A stretch of 64,000 bases of DNA. Origin: Geomesophilobacter sediminis. GTDB taxonomy: Bacteria; Desulfobacterota; Desulfuromonadia; Geobacterales; Geobacteraceae. The notes under the pieces were generated by a model, which made no database searches, was not told where the DNA came from, and saw only the letters and a program-made list of their open reading frames with translations. Below, piece by piece: positions 16,037 through 26,043 of this stretch. The stretch covers positions 62,001 to 126,000 of the forward strand of contig NZ_JAEMHM010000001.1 of NCBI RefSeq assembly GCF_016458275.1, read 5' to 3'. Position numbers and translations under genes: made by a program. The first letter of the stretch is position 1. Each line of letters opens with the position of its first letter.

Positions 16037-16396
16037 ATGGCTGATATCGACATCCGGCGTGAGCCGGCCGCGGCTGGCGGGCAGGAGCAGGTGAAGCTTT
16101 CCGGAAGTCTCACCATCGCCCACGCCGATCTTTTGAAAAAGGAACTCCTGGAGGCCCTGGAGACCGCCAACGAGGTGGTGGTCGACTTAAGCGCCGTGGA
16201 CGAGGTGGACCTGACCGGCCTCCAGCTCCTCTGCGCCGCGCACCAGAGCGCGCGCAACCGCGACAAGGTGTTCCGGGTCGTGGACCAGGGCAACAAAAAC
16301 TATCGGGACGTCGTCGCCAATGCCGGCTTCGAGCGGCATGTCGGATGTGCCCGGGACAATTCGAGCAGCTGCATTTGGGTCGGAGGAGACAACTGA
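16037..16396 (+). CDS. STAS domain protein
   Basis: This 119-residue STAS protein belongs to the anti-sigma-factor antagonist family. The fold is visible in the strand VKLSGSLTIAHADLL and the core VVVDLSAVDEVDLTGLQLL. Thr60 in the DLTG motif occupies the phosphoacceptor position (usually Ser in DSSG-type motifs). It lies 13 bases after the MCP-like gene and overlaps cheY by one base. STAS domains can act as phospho-switches or protein-binding modules, and one inside a che operon implies an extra target or input for CheA. Confidence 0.85.
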   Translation: MADIDIRREPAAAGGQEQVKLSGSLTIAHADLLKKELLEALETANEVVVDLSAVDEVDLTGLQLLCAAHQSARNRDKVFRVVDQGNKNYRDVVANAGFERHVGCARDNSSSCIWVGGDN

Positions 16397-16761
16397 TGGC
16401 AAAAACGATTATGACGGCGGACGATTCGGCGAGCGTGAGGCAGATGGTCACCTTCACGCTCAAACAGGGTGGCTACGACGTGGTTGAGGCCGTCGACGGC
16501 AAGGATGCCCTGCAGAAGCTCTCCCAGTGCAAGGTGGACATGCTGATCACCGACCTCAACATGCCCAACCTGGACGGGATCGGGCTGATCAAGGGGGCCC
16601 GGGCGCTGCCGGCCTGCAAGTTCATCCCGATCATCATGCTCACCACCGAATCCCAGGATTCCAAGAAGGCGGAAGGCAAAGCGGCAGGGGCCACCGGCTG
16701 GATCGTGAAACCTTTCAAGCCGGAACAACTCATGGCAGTCGTCAAAAAGGTGCTGGGATGA
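16396..16761 (+). CDS. cheY: CheY-like response regulator
   Basis: The 121-residue protein is a single receiver domain. Acidic residues D9 and D10 (TADDSAS), the phosphoacceptor D53 (LITDLNMPNLDG), the switch Thr in IIMLTTES and the conserved lysine in VKPFKPEQL are all present. No output domain follows, as in CheY. It receives phosphate from the CheA encoded next and would act on a motor or another output. ATG 16396 overlaps the STAS stop (TGATG), and its own stop overlaps cheA, so the three genes are translationally coupled. GGAGGA lies upstream. Confidence 0.93.
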   Translation: MAKTIMTADDSASVRQMVTFTLKQGGYDVVEAVDGKDALQKLSQCKVDMLITDLNMPNLDGIGLIKGARALPACKFIPIIMLTTESQDSKKAEGKAAGATGWIVKPFKPEQLMAVVKKVLG

Positions 16762-18842
16762 CAGACGTCCATCGACAGGCATTCAGAGAAGAGGCATACG
16801 AGCTCCTGGCCGAGCTGGAAAACTCGCTGCTGGAACTCGAGGAGCGGCCTGACGACCTGGACCTCATCAGCCGCGTCTTCCGGGCCATGCACACCATCAA
16901 GGGGTCGGGCTCCATGTTCGGCTTCGACGAGATCGCGCGCTTCACCCACGAGGTGGAGACGGTGTTCGACATGGTCCGAAACGGCAAGCTCGCCGTCACC
17001 AAGACCCTGGTGAACCTGACCCTGGCGGCCCGCGACCAGATCAAGGCCATGCTCGACGCCGACGGCGGCGACTTCGACGCCGGGCAGAGCTCGCAGATCA
17101 TCGCCGGACTGCGCGAGCTGGCCCCGCACGATGATGCGGCGGCTCCGGCCCCGGTCGCCGAAGCGTCCGCGCCGGTCGAGGCCTCCGAGACGGTCACCTA
17201 CCGCATCCGGTTCACGCCGGTGCGGGAAATCTTCGGCTTCGGGGTGAACCCCTTGAACCTCCTGGGTGAGCTCCGCGAGCTCGGCCCCTGCAACGTCATC
17301 GCCCACACCACCGGGTTCCCCACCCTGGAGGAGATGGACCCGGAACAGTGCTACGTCTACTGGGACGTGATCCTCACCACCGACCAGGGGATCAACGCGA
17401 TCAAGGACGTCTTCATCTTCGTCGAGGACGACTGTACCCTTACCATCGACGAAATCGCGGTGCACGACGACCTGGACCACGAGGAGCACCACAAGAAGGT
17501 CGGCGAGATCCTCATCGAGCGCGGCGACATCACCATGGACGAGATGAACGGGCTCCTCTCCAAGCAAAAGCGCTTCGGCGAACTCGCCGTGGAGAGCGGC
17601 ATCGTTCCCCCCACCAAGGTGGCCTCGGCCCTCGTCGAGCAGCAGCACGTAAAAGAGGTGCGCCAGGAGAAACAGACCCAGGAGGCTGCGACCAGCATCC
17701 GCGTTCCGGCGGACCGGCTCGACCTTCTGGTGAACCTGGTCGGGGAGCTGGTGACGGTGCAGGCGCGGCTTTCCTCGACCGCCGCCGAGCGAAGCGACGC
17801 CGAGCTTTCCGCCATCGCCGAGGAGGTGGAACGGCTCACTTCCGAGCTGCGCGACTCCGCCCTCAACATCCGGATGCTCCCCATCGGGAGCACCTTCAGC
17901 AAGTTCAAGCGCCTGGTCCGCGACCTCTCCGCCGAGCTCGGCAAGGAGATCGAGATGACCACCGACGGCGCCGACACCGAGCTGGACAAGACGGTCATCG
18001 AGAAGCTCAACGATCCGTTGGTGCACCTGATCCGGAACTCGCTGGACCACGGCATCGAGCTTCCCGAGGTGCGCGTGGCGGCCGGCAAGCCGCGCCACGG
18101 CACCGTGCATCTTTCCGCGGTCCACTCCGGGGACTCGGTGCTCCTCACCATCAACGACGACGGCGCCGGTCTGGACGCCGAGGCGATCCGGGCCAAGGCG
18201 ATCGAGAAGGGGATCATCTCCCCCACCGCCGAGCTTTCCGAGAAGGAGCTCTTCAACCTCATCTTCGCCCCCGGCTTCTCCACCGCCAAGAAGCTCTCCA
18301 GCGTCTCCGGGCGCGGGGTCGGGATGGACGTGGTCAAAAAGGCGATCGAGGCTCTGCGCGGCGCCATCGACATCACCAGCGTGAAGGGGAAGGGGGCCAA
18401 GATCACGGTCCGCATCCCGCTCACCCTGGCGATCATCGAGAGCCTTTTGGTGAAGATCGGGACCGACTATTTCATGCTGCCCCTCTCCCTGGTGGACGAG
18501 TGCGTGGAGCTCACCCGGGACGATGTTTCCCGCTCCCACGGCAGGAACCTGGCCAACGTGCGGGAACACCTGGTCCCCTACATACCACTGCGGCAGCGCT
18601 TCCAGATCACCGGCGAGCCCCCGGAGATCGAGCAGATCGTGATCACCGAGGTGGACGGGATGCGGGTCGGCTTCGTGGTCGACCACGTGATCGGCGAGCA
18701 CCAGACGGTGATCAAGTCGCTGGGGCGCGCCTACAAGAACATCGAGGGGATCTCCGGCGCGACCATCCTCGGCGATGGCAACGTCGCGCTCATCCTCGAC
18801 ATCCCGCAACTGGTGCAGTCGGTGGAGAGCGAGGCGCTCTGA
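16758..18842 (+). CDS. cheA: Chemotaxis histidine kinase CheA
   Basis: The 694-residue CheA has an Hpt domain with phospho-His45 (AMHTIKGSGSMFGF), a domain at residues about 144-232 (YRIRFTPVREIFGFGV), a helical segment at about 247-300 (GEILIERGDITMDEMN) that resembles the N-terminal module of GspE/PilB ATPases, a P3 dimerisation domain from about 312 (IRVPADRLDLLVNLVGEL), the HATPase domain (N box HLIRNSLDHGIE near 422; GRGVGMDVV near 518) and a C-terminal CheW-like domain from about 557. It phosphorylates CheY and CheB. No separate cheW is present in the cluster. The start overlaps the cheY stop (ATGA). Confidence 0.95.
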   Translation: MTDVHRQAFREEAYELLAELENSLLELEERPDDLDLISRVFRAMHTIKGSGSMFGFDEIARFTHEVETVFDMVRNGKLAVTKTLVNLTLAARDQIKAMLDADGGDFDAGQSSQIIAGLRELAPHDDAAAPAPVAEASAPVEASETVTYRIRFTPVREIFGFGVNPLNLLGELRELGPCNVIAHTTGFPTLEEMDPEQCYVYWDVILTTDQGINAIKDVFIFVEDDCTLTIDEIAVHDDLDHEEHHKKVGEILIERGDITMDEMNGLLSKQKRFGELAVESGIVPPTKVASALVEQQHVKEVRQEKQTQEAATSIRVPADRLDLLVNLVGELVTVQARLSSTAAERSDAELSAIAEEVERLTSELRDSALNIRMLPIGSTFSKFKRLVRDLSAELGKEIEMTTDGADTELDKTVIEKLNDPLVHLIRNSLDHGIELPEVRVAAGKPRHGTVHLSAVHSGDSVLLTINDDGAGLDAEAIRAKAIEKGIISPTAELSEKELFNLIFAPGFSTAKKLSSVSGRGVGMDVVKKAIEALRGAIDITSVKGKGAKITVRIPLTLAIIESLLVKIGTDYFMLPLSLVDECVELTRDDVSRSHGRNLANVREHLVPYIPLRQRFQITGEPPEIEQIVITEVDGMRVGFVVDHVIGEHQTVIKSLGRAYKNIEGISGATILGDGNVALILDIPQLVQSVESEAL

Positions 18843-18879
18843 CCCGCTGCCGCGCCGCTTATGGTCGCAAGCGGAAAAG

Positions 18880-18923
18880 GACCTGCGACTTCGGCTAACC
18901 CCGGCGTTGCAGGTCTTTTTTTT
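18880..18923 (+). terminator. Terminator-like hairpin between cheA and cheR
   Basis: GACCTGC pairs with GCAGGTC across a 22-base loop and is followed by a run of T. It would separate or attenuate expression between cheA and the cheR-cheD-cheB group. Confidence 0.65.
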
Positions 18924-18952
18924 GATTACCCTACCCCATCAGGGAGTTTGCT

Positions 18953-19804
18953 ATGGAAGAATCGGTACACCTGGACCATGCCACCCTCTCCGCCAAGGAC
19001 TTCAACCGGCTGAGCCGCTTCATCTACGAGCAGTGCGGCATCAAGATGCCCGAGGTGAAAAAGACCATGCTGGAGGCGAGGCTGCAAAAGCGGCTGCGCA
19101 GCCTCGGGATCCACCATTTCTCGGAGTACGTCGAGTACCTCTTCTCCCCGGACGGGCTCGCCAACGAGATGGTCCCGATGATCGACATGGTCACCACCAA
19201 CAAGACCGACTTTTTCCGGGAGCCGGACCACTTCGATTACCTGACCCAGCGGGTCCTCCCCGACTGGGTCAGGCGCCACGGGTCGATGCGCTTCAACATC
19301 TGGAGCGCGGGATGCTCCACCGGCGAGGAGCCGTACACCATGGCGATGGTGCTGTCCGAGTTCGCCGATGCCAATCCCGGCTTCGACTTCCAGATCCTCG
19401 CCACCGACATCTCGACCCGGGTCCTGGACAAGGCGAAAAACGGCATCTACTCGGAATCGCTGGTCGATCCGGTCCCGCAGCATTTGAAGAAGAAGTACCT
19501 GCTGCGGAGCAAGGACCGCTCCTCCGGCCTGGTACGCATCGTCCCCGAGCTGCGCGAGAAGATCCGCTTCCGGCGCCTCAACTTCATGGATGACGACTTC
19601 GGCATGCGCGACCAGCTCGACGTCATCTTCTGCAGAAACGTGATCATCTACTTCGACCGCCCCACCCAGGAGGGGCTGTTGCAGCGGTTCCACCGGCAGC
19701 TCAAGCCGGGAGGCTTCATCTTCATGGGGCACTCCGAAACCCTGAGCGGCCTCGACGTGGCGCTTACCAGTGTCTACCCGACCGTGTACCGGAAAATGAA
19801 ATGA
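18953..19804 (+). CDS. cheR: Chemotaxis protein methyltransferase CheR
   Basis: The 283-residue CheR methylates glutamates of chemoreceptors using S-adenosylmethionine. The N-terminal helical domain (FNRLSRFIYEQCGIKMPE) and the catalytic domain are both present. Catalytic-domain landmarks are MVTTNKTDFFREPDHF, the SAM-binding NIWSAGCSTGEEPYTMAM, ILATDIS, IFCRNVIIYF and FMGHSE. No C-terminal extension is present. It follows the hairpin after cheA, and its stop overlaps the start of cheD (ATGA). Confidence 0.95.
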   Translation: MEESVHLDHATLSAKDFNRLSRFIYEQCGIKMPEVKKTMLEARLQKRLRSLGIHHFSEYVEYLFSPDGLANEMVPMIDMVTTNKTDFFREPDHFDYLTQRVLPDWVRRHGSMRFNIWSAGCSTGEEPYTMAMVLSEFADANPGFDFQILATDISTRVLDKAKNGIYSESLVDPVPQHLKKKYLLRSKDRSSGLVRIVPELREKIRFRRLNFMDDDFGMRDQLDVIFCRNVIIYFDRPTQEGLLQRFHRQLKPGGFIFMGHSETLSGLDVALTSVYPTVYRKMK

Positions 19805-20289
19805 GTCGTCCCCCGCTCACGGTCTTTTTAAAGCCCGGTGAGCTGTACTTTTCCGCGCAGCCGGCGGTGGTTTCCACCCTGCTCGGCTCCTGCGTCGCGG
19901 TCACCATGTTTAGCCGGAGAAAGCGCATCGGCGCCATCTGCCATGCGCTGCTCCCCTCCTGCCGCGGCGAGGAGCGCTGCGGGGAGCGCGACGAGCTCGG
20001 CGGAAAGTACGTGGAGTGCTGTGTCCCGATGATGCTCCAGGAGTTGGAGACGCGGGGGGTGACGCGCCGCGAGATCGAGGCGAAGGTGTTCGGCGGCGCG
20101 GACATGTTCAGCGTTTCGGTGGGGGGGCGCGCCGGGGTGGGAACCCAGAACGCCGACATCGCGCTCAAGCTTCTGCAGGAGGCCGGGATCCGGGTGGTGA
20201 GCCAGGACCTGGGGGGGACCAGCGGCAGGAAACTCTTTTTTCACACCCACACCGGCGAGGTCTTCCTGAAGACCCTGTCCAAGACGTAG
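19801..20289 (+). CDS. cheD: Chemoreceptor glutamine deamidase CheD
   Basis: The 162-residue CheD deamidates receptor glutamines to glutamates. The catalytic Cys31 and His48 (LLGSCVAVTM and AICHALLP) have the same 17-residue spacing as in the Thermotoga enzyme. The FGGADMF block and the GGTSGRKLFFHTHTGEV block are family hallmarks. It overlaps cheR by four bases and lies nine bases before cheB, so receptor methylation, deamidation and demethylation are encoded as one unit. Confidence 0.94.
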   Translation: MSRPPLTVFLKPGELYFSAQPAVVSTLLGSCVAVTMFSRRKRIGAICHALLPSCRGEERCGERDELGGKYVECCVPMMLQELETRGVTRREIEAKVFGGADMFSVSVGGRAGVGTQNADIALKLLQEAGIRVVSQDLGGTSGRKLFFHTHTGEVFLKTLSKT

Positions 20290-20298
20290 AGGTAGGCA

Positions 20299-21366
20299 AT
20301 GCCCAAGAAGATACGCGTGCTCATCGTGGACGATTCGGCGGTGGTCCGGCAGACCATGTCCGACATCCTCGCCTCGGACCCTCATATCGAAGTCATGGCG
20401 ACCGCGGGCGACCCTTTCATCGCCGCCGAGAGGATCCGGCACGAGGTCCCCGACGTGATCACCCTGGACGTGGAGATGCCCCGGATGGACGGGCTCACCT
20501 TTCTCCAGAAGATCATGAGCCAGCACCCGATTCCGGTCGTGATGTGTTCGAGCCTGACCGAGCAGGGGTCGGAGACCTGCCTGAGGGCCCTGGAGTACGG
20601 GGCGGTGGAGATCATCCAGAAGCCGCGGATGGGGACCAAGGAGTTTTTGGAAGAGTCCCGGGTGCGGATCTGCGACGCAGTGAAGGCGGCCAGCCACGCC
20701 CGGGTGCACAAGATCAGCAATTTCAGCCGGACCGTCGCCCCCAAGCTGACCGCCGACGTCATCATGGAAAAGCCCAAAAGCCACGCCATGATCCAGACCA
20801 CCGAAAAGGTGGTGGTGGTCGGGGCCTCCACCGGGGGGACCGAGGCGCTGCGGGTCTTTTTGCAGGCGCTTCCCGCCGACTCCCCCGGGATCGTGATCGT
20901 GCAGCACATGCCGGAGGGGTTCACCCGGGCCTTCTCGCAGCGGCTGGACGGGCTGTGCAAGATCTCGGTGAAGGAGGCGGCCAACAACGACACCGTGGTG
21001 CGCGGCCGGGCGCTGATCGCCCCGGGGAACCACCACACGCTCTTGAAGCGCAGCGGGGCCCGCTACTACGTCGAGATCAAGGACGGGCCGCTGGTGTCGC
21101 GCCACCGTCCGTCGGTGGACGTCCTGTTCCGGTCCGCGGCCCGCTATGCCGGGAAAAACGTGGTCGGCGTGATCATGACCGGGATGGGGGACGACGGGGC
21201 GCGCGGCATGCTGGAGATGAAGGAGGCCGGCGCGATCACCATCGCCCAGGACGAGGCGAGCTGCATCGTTTTCGGCATGCCCAACGAGGCGATCAAGCTG
21301 GGGGGGGTCGACTACGTCCGTCCGCTGGACGCTATCTCCCGCGAGGTGATCCGGCTGTGCGATTAG
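20299..21366 (+). CDS. cheB: Chemotaxis response regulator and methylesterase CheB
   Basis: The 355-residue CheB has an N-terminal receiver (DD at residues 11-12, phospho-Asp57 in [11 protein letters not shown]) and a C-terminal methylesterase domain. The catalytic triad motifs are [10 protein letters not shown] (Ser), VQHMPEGFT (His) and [11 protein letters not shown] (Asp). It removes methyl groups from receptors or deamidates them once phosphorylated by CheA. An unusually long linker of about 40 residues links the domains. An AGAGGTAGG site precedes the ATG. It is the last che gene; a heptad-repeat element begins two bases after its stop. Confidence 0.95.
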   Translation: MPKKIRVLIVDDSAVVRQTMSDILASDPHIEVMATAGDPFIAAERIRHEVPDVITLDVEMPRMDGLTFLQKIMSQHPIPVVMCSSLTEQGSETCLRALEYGAVEIIQKPRMGTKEFLEESRVRICDAVKAASHARVHKISNFSRTVAPKLTADVIMEKPKSHAMIQTTEKVVVVGASTGGTEALRVFLQALPADSPGIVIVQHMPEGFTRAFSQRLDGLCKISVKEAANNDTVVRGRALIAPGNHHTLLKRSGARYYVEIKDGPLVSRHRPSVDVLFRSAARYAGKNVVGVIMTGMGDDGARGMLEMKEAGAITIAQDEASCIVFGMPNEAIKLGGVDYVRPLDAISREVIRLCD

Positions 21367-21367
21367 G

Positions 21368-21535
21368 CAATTGACAATTTACCAGGGACAATTGACAATG
21401 GTCCTCGACGTGACTGGATCAGCGCTGCCCGATCCCCTCCCTGTGGTATCCCGAGAGATTGGGCTGGCTCCTTAACTCCACACTGTCGTCATTTCGCCTT
21501 TTCGTTGTCAATTGTCAATCATCCATTGTCAATTG
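21368..21535. repeat. Gene-less heptad-repeat element (CAATTGA type)
   Basis: The left arm (21368-21402) is a run of 7-bp units: CAATTGA, CAATTTA, CCAGGGA, CAATTGA, CAATGGT. The right arm (21508-21535) is the inverse: TCAATTG, TCAATCA, TCCATTG, TCAATTG. About 105 bases without a gene lie between. The element fills the gap between cheB and the EAL-HDOD gene and ends at the ribosome site of the latter. Confidence 0.75.
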
Positions 21536-21543
21536 GGGTCCCC

Positions 21544-22776
21544 ATGGTTGAGGAAAAGTTCTTTCTCGGGCGGCAGCCGATACTGAACCGGGCGCAGCAG
21601 ATCGTCGGGTTCGAGCTGCTCTTCCGGTCCGCGCAGAGCCTCGACCGCGCCTCCTTCGACTCGGTGCAGCAGGCGAGCGCGAGCGTCATGGTGAACGTCC
21701 TCGCCGACTTCGGTCTGGAGGACGTGCTCGGGCGTCACCGCGGCTTTTTCAACTTGAACCGCGACATGCTTTTGAGCGACGCCGTGGAACTGCTCCCTAA
21801 AAGCCAGGTGGTCCTGGAGCTTCTGGAAAGCATCATGGCCGACGAGGAGGTCGTGGAGCGCTGCCGCAAGCTCAAGAAGTTAGGCTTCACCATCGCCCTG
21901 GACGATCACGTCTATTCCCCCGAATTCCACTCCGTCTACGACCTCGTGCACATCATCAAGGTCGACGTCCTGGAAACCCCCTCCGAAGCTCTGCCTCAGG
22001 TGGTCCAGACCCTGCGCCGCTGGCCGGTCACCCTGCTGGCCGAAAAGGTGGAGAGCGCCGAGCAGTACGAGCTTTGCTCCCAGCTCGGGTTCGACCTCTT
22101 CCAGGGCTACTATTTCGCCCGCCCGGTGATCCTGGAGCAAAACCGGGTGGACGTGGGAAAGCTCACCATGATGCAGCTCATGGAGCAGGTGATGGCGGAG
22201 CCGGAGATCACCGAGATCGAGGAGACCTTCAAGAAGAACCCGGGGCTCACCTATAACCTGCTCCGCCTGGTCAATTCGGTCGCCATCGGGCTCCGGGTCC
22301 GTATCAAGACCCTGCGCCACGCGCTCACCGTCCTTGGGCTGGAGCAGTTGAAACGGTGGATCACCCTGGCGCTCTACGCAAGCAAGGGGGGCGGGGTCAA
22401 TACGCCGCTTTTGGAGATGGCGGCCTCCCGGGGCAAGCTGATGGAGCTTCTGGTCAAGCAGCAGGCCCCGAGGCAGGAGCGCGAATATGCCGACCGCGCC
22501 TTCATGGCGGGGGTCCTTTCCCTGATCGACGTCCTGTTCGAGGTTTCCATGGAGGAGCTGGTGCAAAAGCTCAACCTGGTGGACGATGTGCGGGCCGCGC
22601 TTTTGTATCGTTCCGGGAGCCTGGGGAGCCTGCTCTCTTTGGCCGAGCGGCTGGAAAACGCCGATTTCGAGGAGGTACAACGGCACCTGGAACTGCAAAC
22701 GCTCTCTTCGGAGCAGCTGCTGAGCGCACAGTTGGAAACCATTAACTGGACTAACCGGCTCTCCATCCCCCTCTGA
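21544..22776 (+). CDS. EAL-HDOD signalling protein with degenerate EAL motif
   Basis: The 410-residue protein joins an EAL domain (residues 1-200) to an HDOD domain (about 200-400, with NPGLTYNLLRLVNSVAIG and IKTLRHALTVLGLEQLKRW). The signature EAL is replaced by FELLFRS near residue 24, and other catalytic acids of c-di-GMP phosphodiesterases are not evident (LDDHVY retains one acidic pair), so the domain is probably non-catalytic, as in the YuxH/CdgJ family. Such proteins regulate motility or adhesion by protein contacts. ATG 21544 gives the canonical MVEEKFFLGRQPI start. It follows the che cluster, fitting a motility role. Confidence 0.88.
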   Translation: MVEEKFFLGRQPILNRAQQIVGFELLFRSAQSLDRASFDSVQQASASVMVNVLADFGLEDVLGRHRGFFNLNRDMLLSDAVELLPKSQVVLELLESIMADEEVVERCRKLKKLGFTIALDDHVYSPEFHSVYDLVHIIKVDVLETPSEALPQVVQTLRRWPVTLLAEKVESAEQYELCSQLGFDLFQGYYFARPVILEQNRVDVGKLTMMQLMEQVMAEPEITEIEETFKKNPGLTYNLLRLVNSVAIGLRVRIKTLRHALTVLGLEQLKRWITLALYASKGGGVNTPLLEMAASRGKLMELLVKQQAPRQEREYADRAFMAGVLSLIDVLFEVSMEELVQKLNLVDDVRAALLYRSGSLGSLLSLAERLENADFEEVQRHLELQTLSSEQLLSAQLETINWTNRLSIPL

Positions 22777-22988
22777 TTCATTCCCGCCTGACTCTGATTC
22801 CTTCCTTGACAGCAAGGATTCTTTCGATGTAACTTGTTACGTCCCGCCAGACAGGGACGAGCGTGGGCTCTGCCCCCTGCTTCAACCGGCTTAAATCCAG
22901 CCAAAAAACACACTCCTGCAGACAGTTAGACGGACGTTTCACAGTGAAGGCGCCGCGCTCCGCGCCGTCTTTTCATCGAGACTTTTTT

Positions 22989-23744
22989 ATGAAAATTACG
23001 GCAGTGATTCCGGCCCGCTATGCCTCCACCCGTTTCGAGGGGAAGGCGCTGGCCGACATCATGGGGAAACCTATGGTGCAGCATGTCTATGAGCGCGCGT
23101 CGCGCGCCGGTCTGGTCTCCGAGGTGATCGTCGCCACCGACGACGAGCGTATCGCGGCTGCCGTGCGCGGTTTCGGCGGGCGGGTGGAAATGACCTCTGT
23201 CGCCCACGAGACCGGGACCGACCGTCTCGCCGAGGTGGCGCAGCGTCTCGATGCGGATCTCGTGGTGAACGTCCAGGGGGACGAACCGCTGATCGACCCC
23301 GCCATGATCGACCAGGCGATCGCGCCGCTTCTGGAGGACAGCACCCTCCCGATGGGGACGCTCAAGAGCCGGATCAAGACCCTGCACGATTTTCTCTCCC
23401 CGAACGTCGTCAAGGTGGTGGCGGATCTCAAGGGGGACGTCCTCTACTTCTCGCGGTCGCCGCTCCCGAACTTCCGGGACAAGTGGAACGACCTCAAAGA
23501 CGAGGCGTTCGTCTCCGGGAAGCTCCTCTGTTACAAGCACGTCGGCCTCTACGTCTACCGGCGCGAGTTCCTCCCGGTGTACGCAGGGTTGAAGCCGACC
23601 TACCTGGAGATGGCCGAGAAGCTGGAGCAGCTGCGCGTTTTGGAGAACGGTTACCGGATCCGCGTGGTCGAGACCGAGTTCGACTCGATCGGGGTGGACA
23701 CCCCGGCCGACCTGGAGAAGGTGCTGGCCAAGCTGAAAGGGTAA
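22989..23744 (+). CDS. kdsB: 3-deoxy-manno-octulosonate cytidylyltransferase
   Basis: The 251-residue enzyme makes CMP-Kdo from Kdo and CTP in the cytoplasm, the activated sugar for the LPS inner core. Family motifs are visible: [15 protein letters not shown] at the N terminus (nucleotide binding), [20 protein letters not shown] and [12 protein letters not shown]. The end reads [15 protein letters not shown], as in other KdsB proteins. ATG 22989 was chosen because it starts directly at [11 protein letters not shown]. It begins a run of Kdo genes (kdsA, kdsD, kdsC) interrupted by pyrG and repeat elements; pyrG supplies the CTP substrate. Confidence 0.96.
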   Translation: MKITAVIPARYASTRFEGKALADIMGKPMVQHVYERASRAGLVSEVIVATDDERIAAAVRGFGGRVEMTSVAHETGTDRLAEVAQRLDADLVVNVQGDEPLIDPAMIDQAIAPLLEDSTLPMGTLKSRIKTLHDFLSPNVVKVVADLKGDVLYFSRSPLPNFRDKWNDLKDEAFVSGKLLCYKHVGLYVYRREFLPVYAGLKPTYLEMAEKLEQLRVLENGYRIRVVETEFDSIGVDTPADLEKVLAKLKG

Positions 23745-23749
23745 AAGCC

Positions 23750-25541
<1,792 letters not shown>

Positions 25542-25546
25542 CACCG

Positions 25547-26026
25547 GTTCAACGTTCAAGGTTCAAGGTTCAACGTTAACACCATAGAGGTGGCGATGAA
25601 GATTGAACACTTCGAACAGATTGACAGTTGGAAGGAAGCCCGGCTCCTGGTGCAAGCAATCTATGCCGCCCTGCATGATTGCAGGGACTGGGGGTACAAG
25701 GACCAGATCCAGCGTGCTGCCATTTCGGTCATGTCCAACATCGCTGAAGGATTCGACCGTGGATCCAACAAGGAATTCGTTCAGTTTCTGGTAATAGCGA
25801 GAGGCTCGGTATCCGAGGTAAAGAGTCTGGCGTATGCTGGAATGGATGTCGGTCATCTCTCGGCGGACTCCTTCGAGTCCATAAAGACGAAATGCACGAA
25901 GATAAGCAACACGATCAACGGCTTCATCAGATACTTGAACGGCGCAGATCGGAAACGGTAACAGTTAAGTAGTCTTTCAATACCCTTTGGCTTTTAACGT
26001 TGAACCTTGAACGTTGAACGTTGAAC
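25547..26026. mobile_element. Putative cassette: S23 four-helix-bundle gene within inverted heptad repeats
   Basis: The left arm (25547-25580) reads GTTCAAC, GTTCAAG, GTTCAAG, GTTCAAC, GTTAAC. The right arm (about 25995-26026) is TTAAC then GTTGAAC, CTTGAAC, GTTGAAC, GTTGAAC, the near-perfect inverse. The enclosed DNA carries one gene (25596-25961). The unit begins six bases after the pyrG stop and ends just before the kdsA ribosome site. The structure resembles a small mobile or formerly mobile cassette with terminal inverted repeats; no transposase is present. Mobility is inferred. Confidence 0.6.
25596..25961 (+). CDS. S23-type four-helix-bundle protein
   Basis: The 121-residue protein belongs to the four-helix-bundle family (S23 / 23S rRNA intervening-sequence protein; structurally related to Avd of diversity-generating retroelements). 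The family core RAAISVMSNIAEGFDRGSNKEF is present, flanked by helices typical of the family (DSWKEARLLVQAIYAAL at the start, ISNTINGFIRYLNG at the end). The cellular function of such proteins is largely unknown. GAGGT lies six bases before ATG 25596. The gene sits between inverted heptad repeats and interrupts the pyrG-kdsA gene order, which points to insertion. A second family member with the same arrangement lies at 60762. Confidence 0.85.
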   Translation: MKIEHFEQIDSWKEARLLVQAIYAALHDCRDWGYKDQIQRAAISVMSNIAEGFDRGSNKEFVQFLVIARGSVSEVKSLAYAGMDVGHLSADSFESIKTKCTKISNTINGFIRYLNGADRKR

Positions 26027-26043
26027 GGTCTTTCGAGGTGTTT

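Noticed and set aside
16473-18809. A 778-codon open frame opposite cheA
   Set aside because: It is an antisense shadow of cheA with low-complexity composition and no ribosome site.
21544-22776. Active c-di-GMP phosphodiesterase
   Set aside because: The EAL signature is replaced by FELLFRS and catalytic acids are not evident, so it is listed as a degenerate EAL-HDOD protein.
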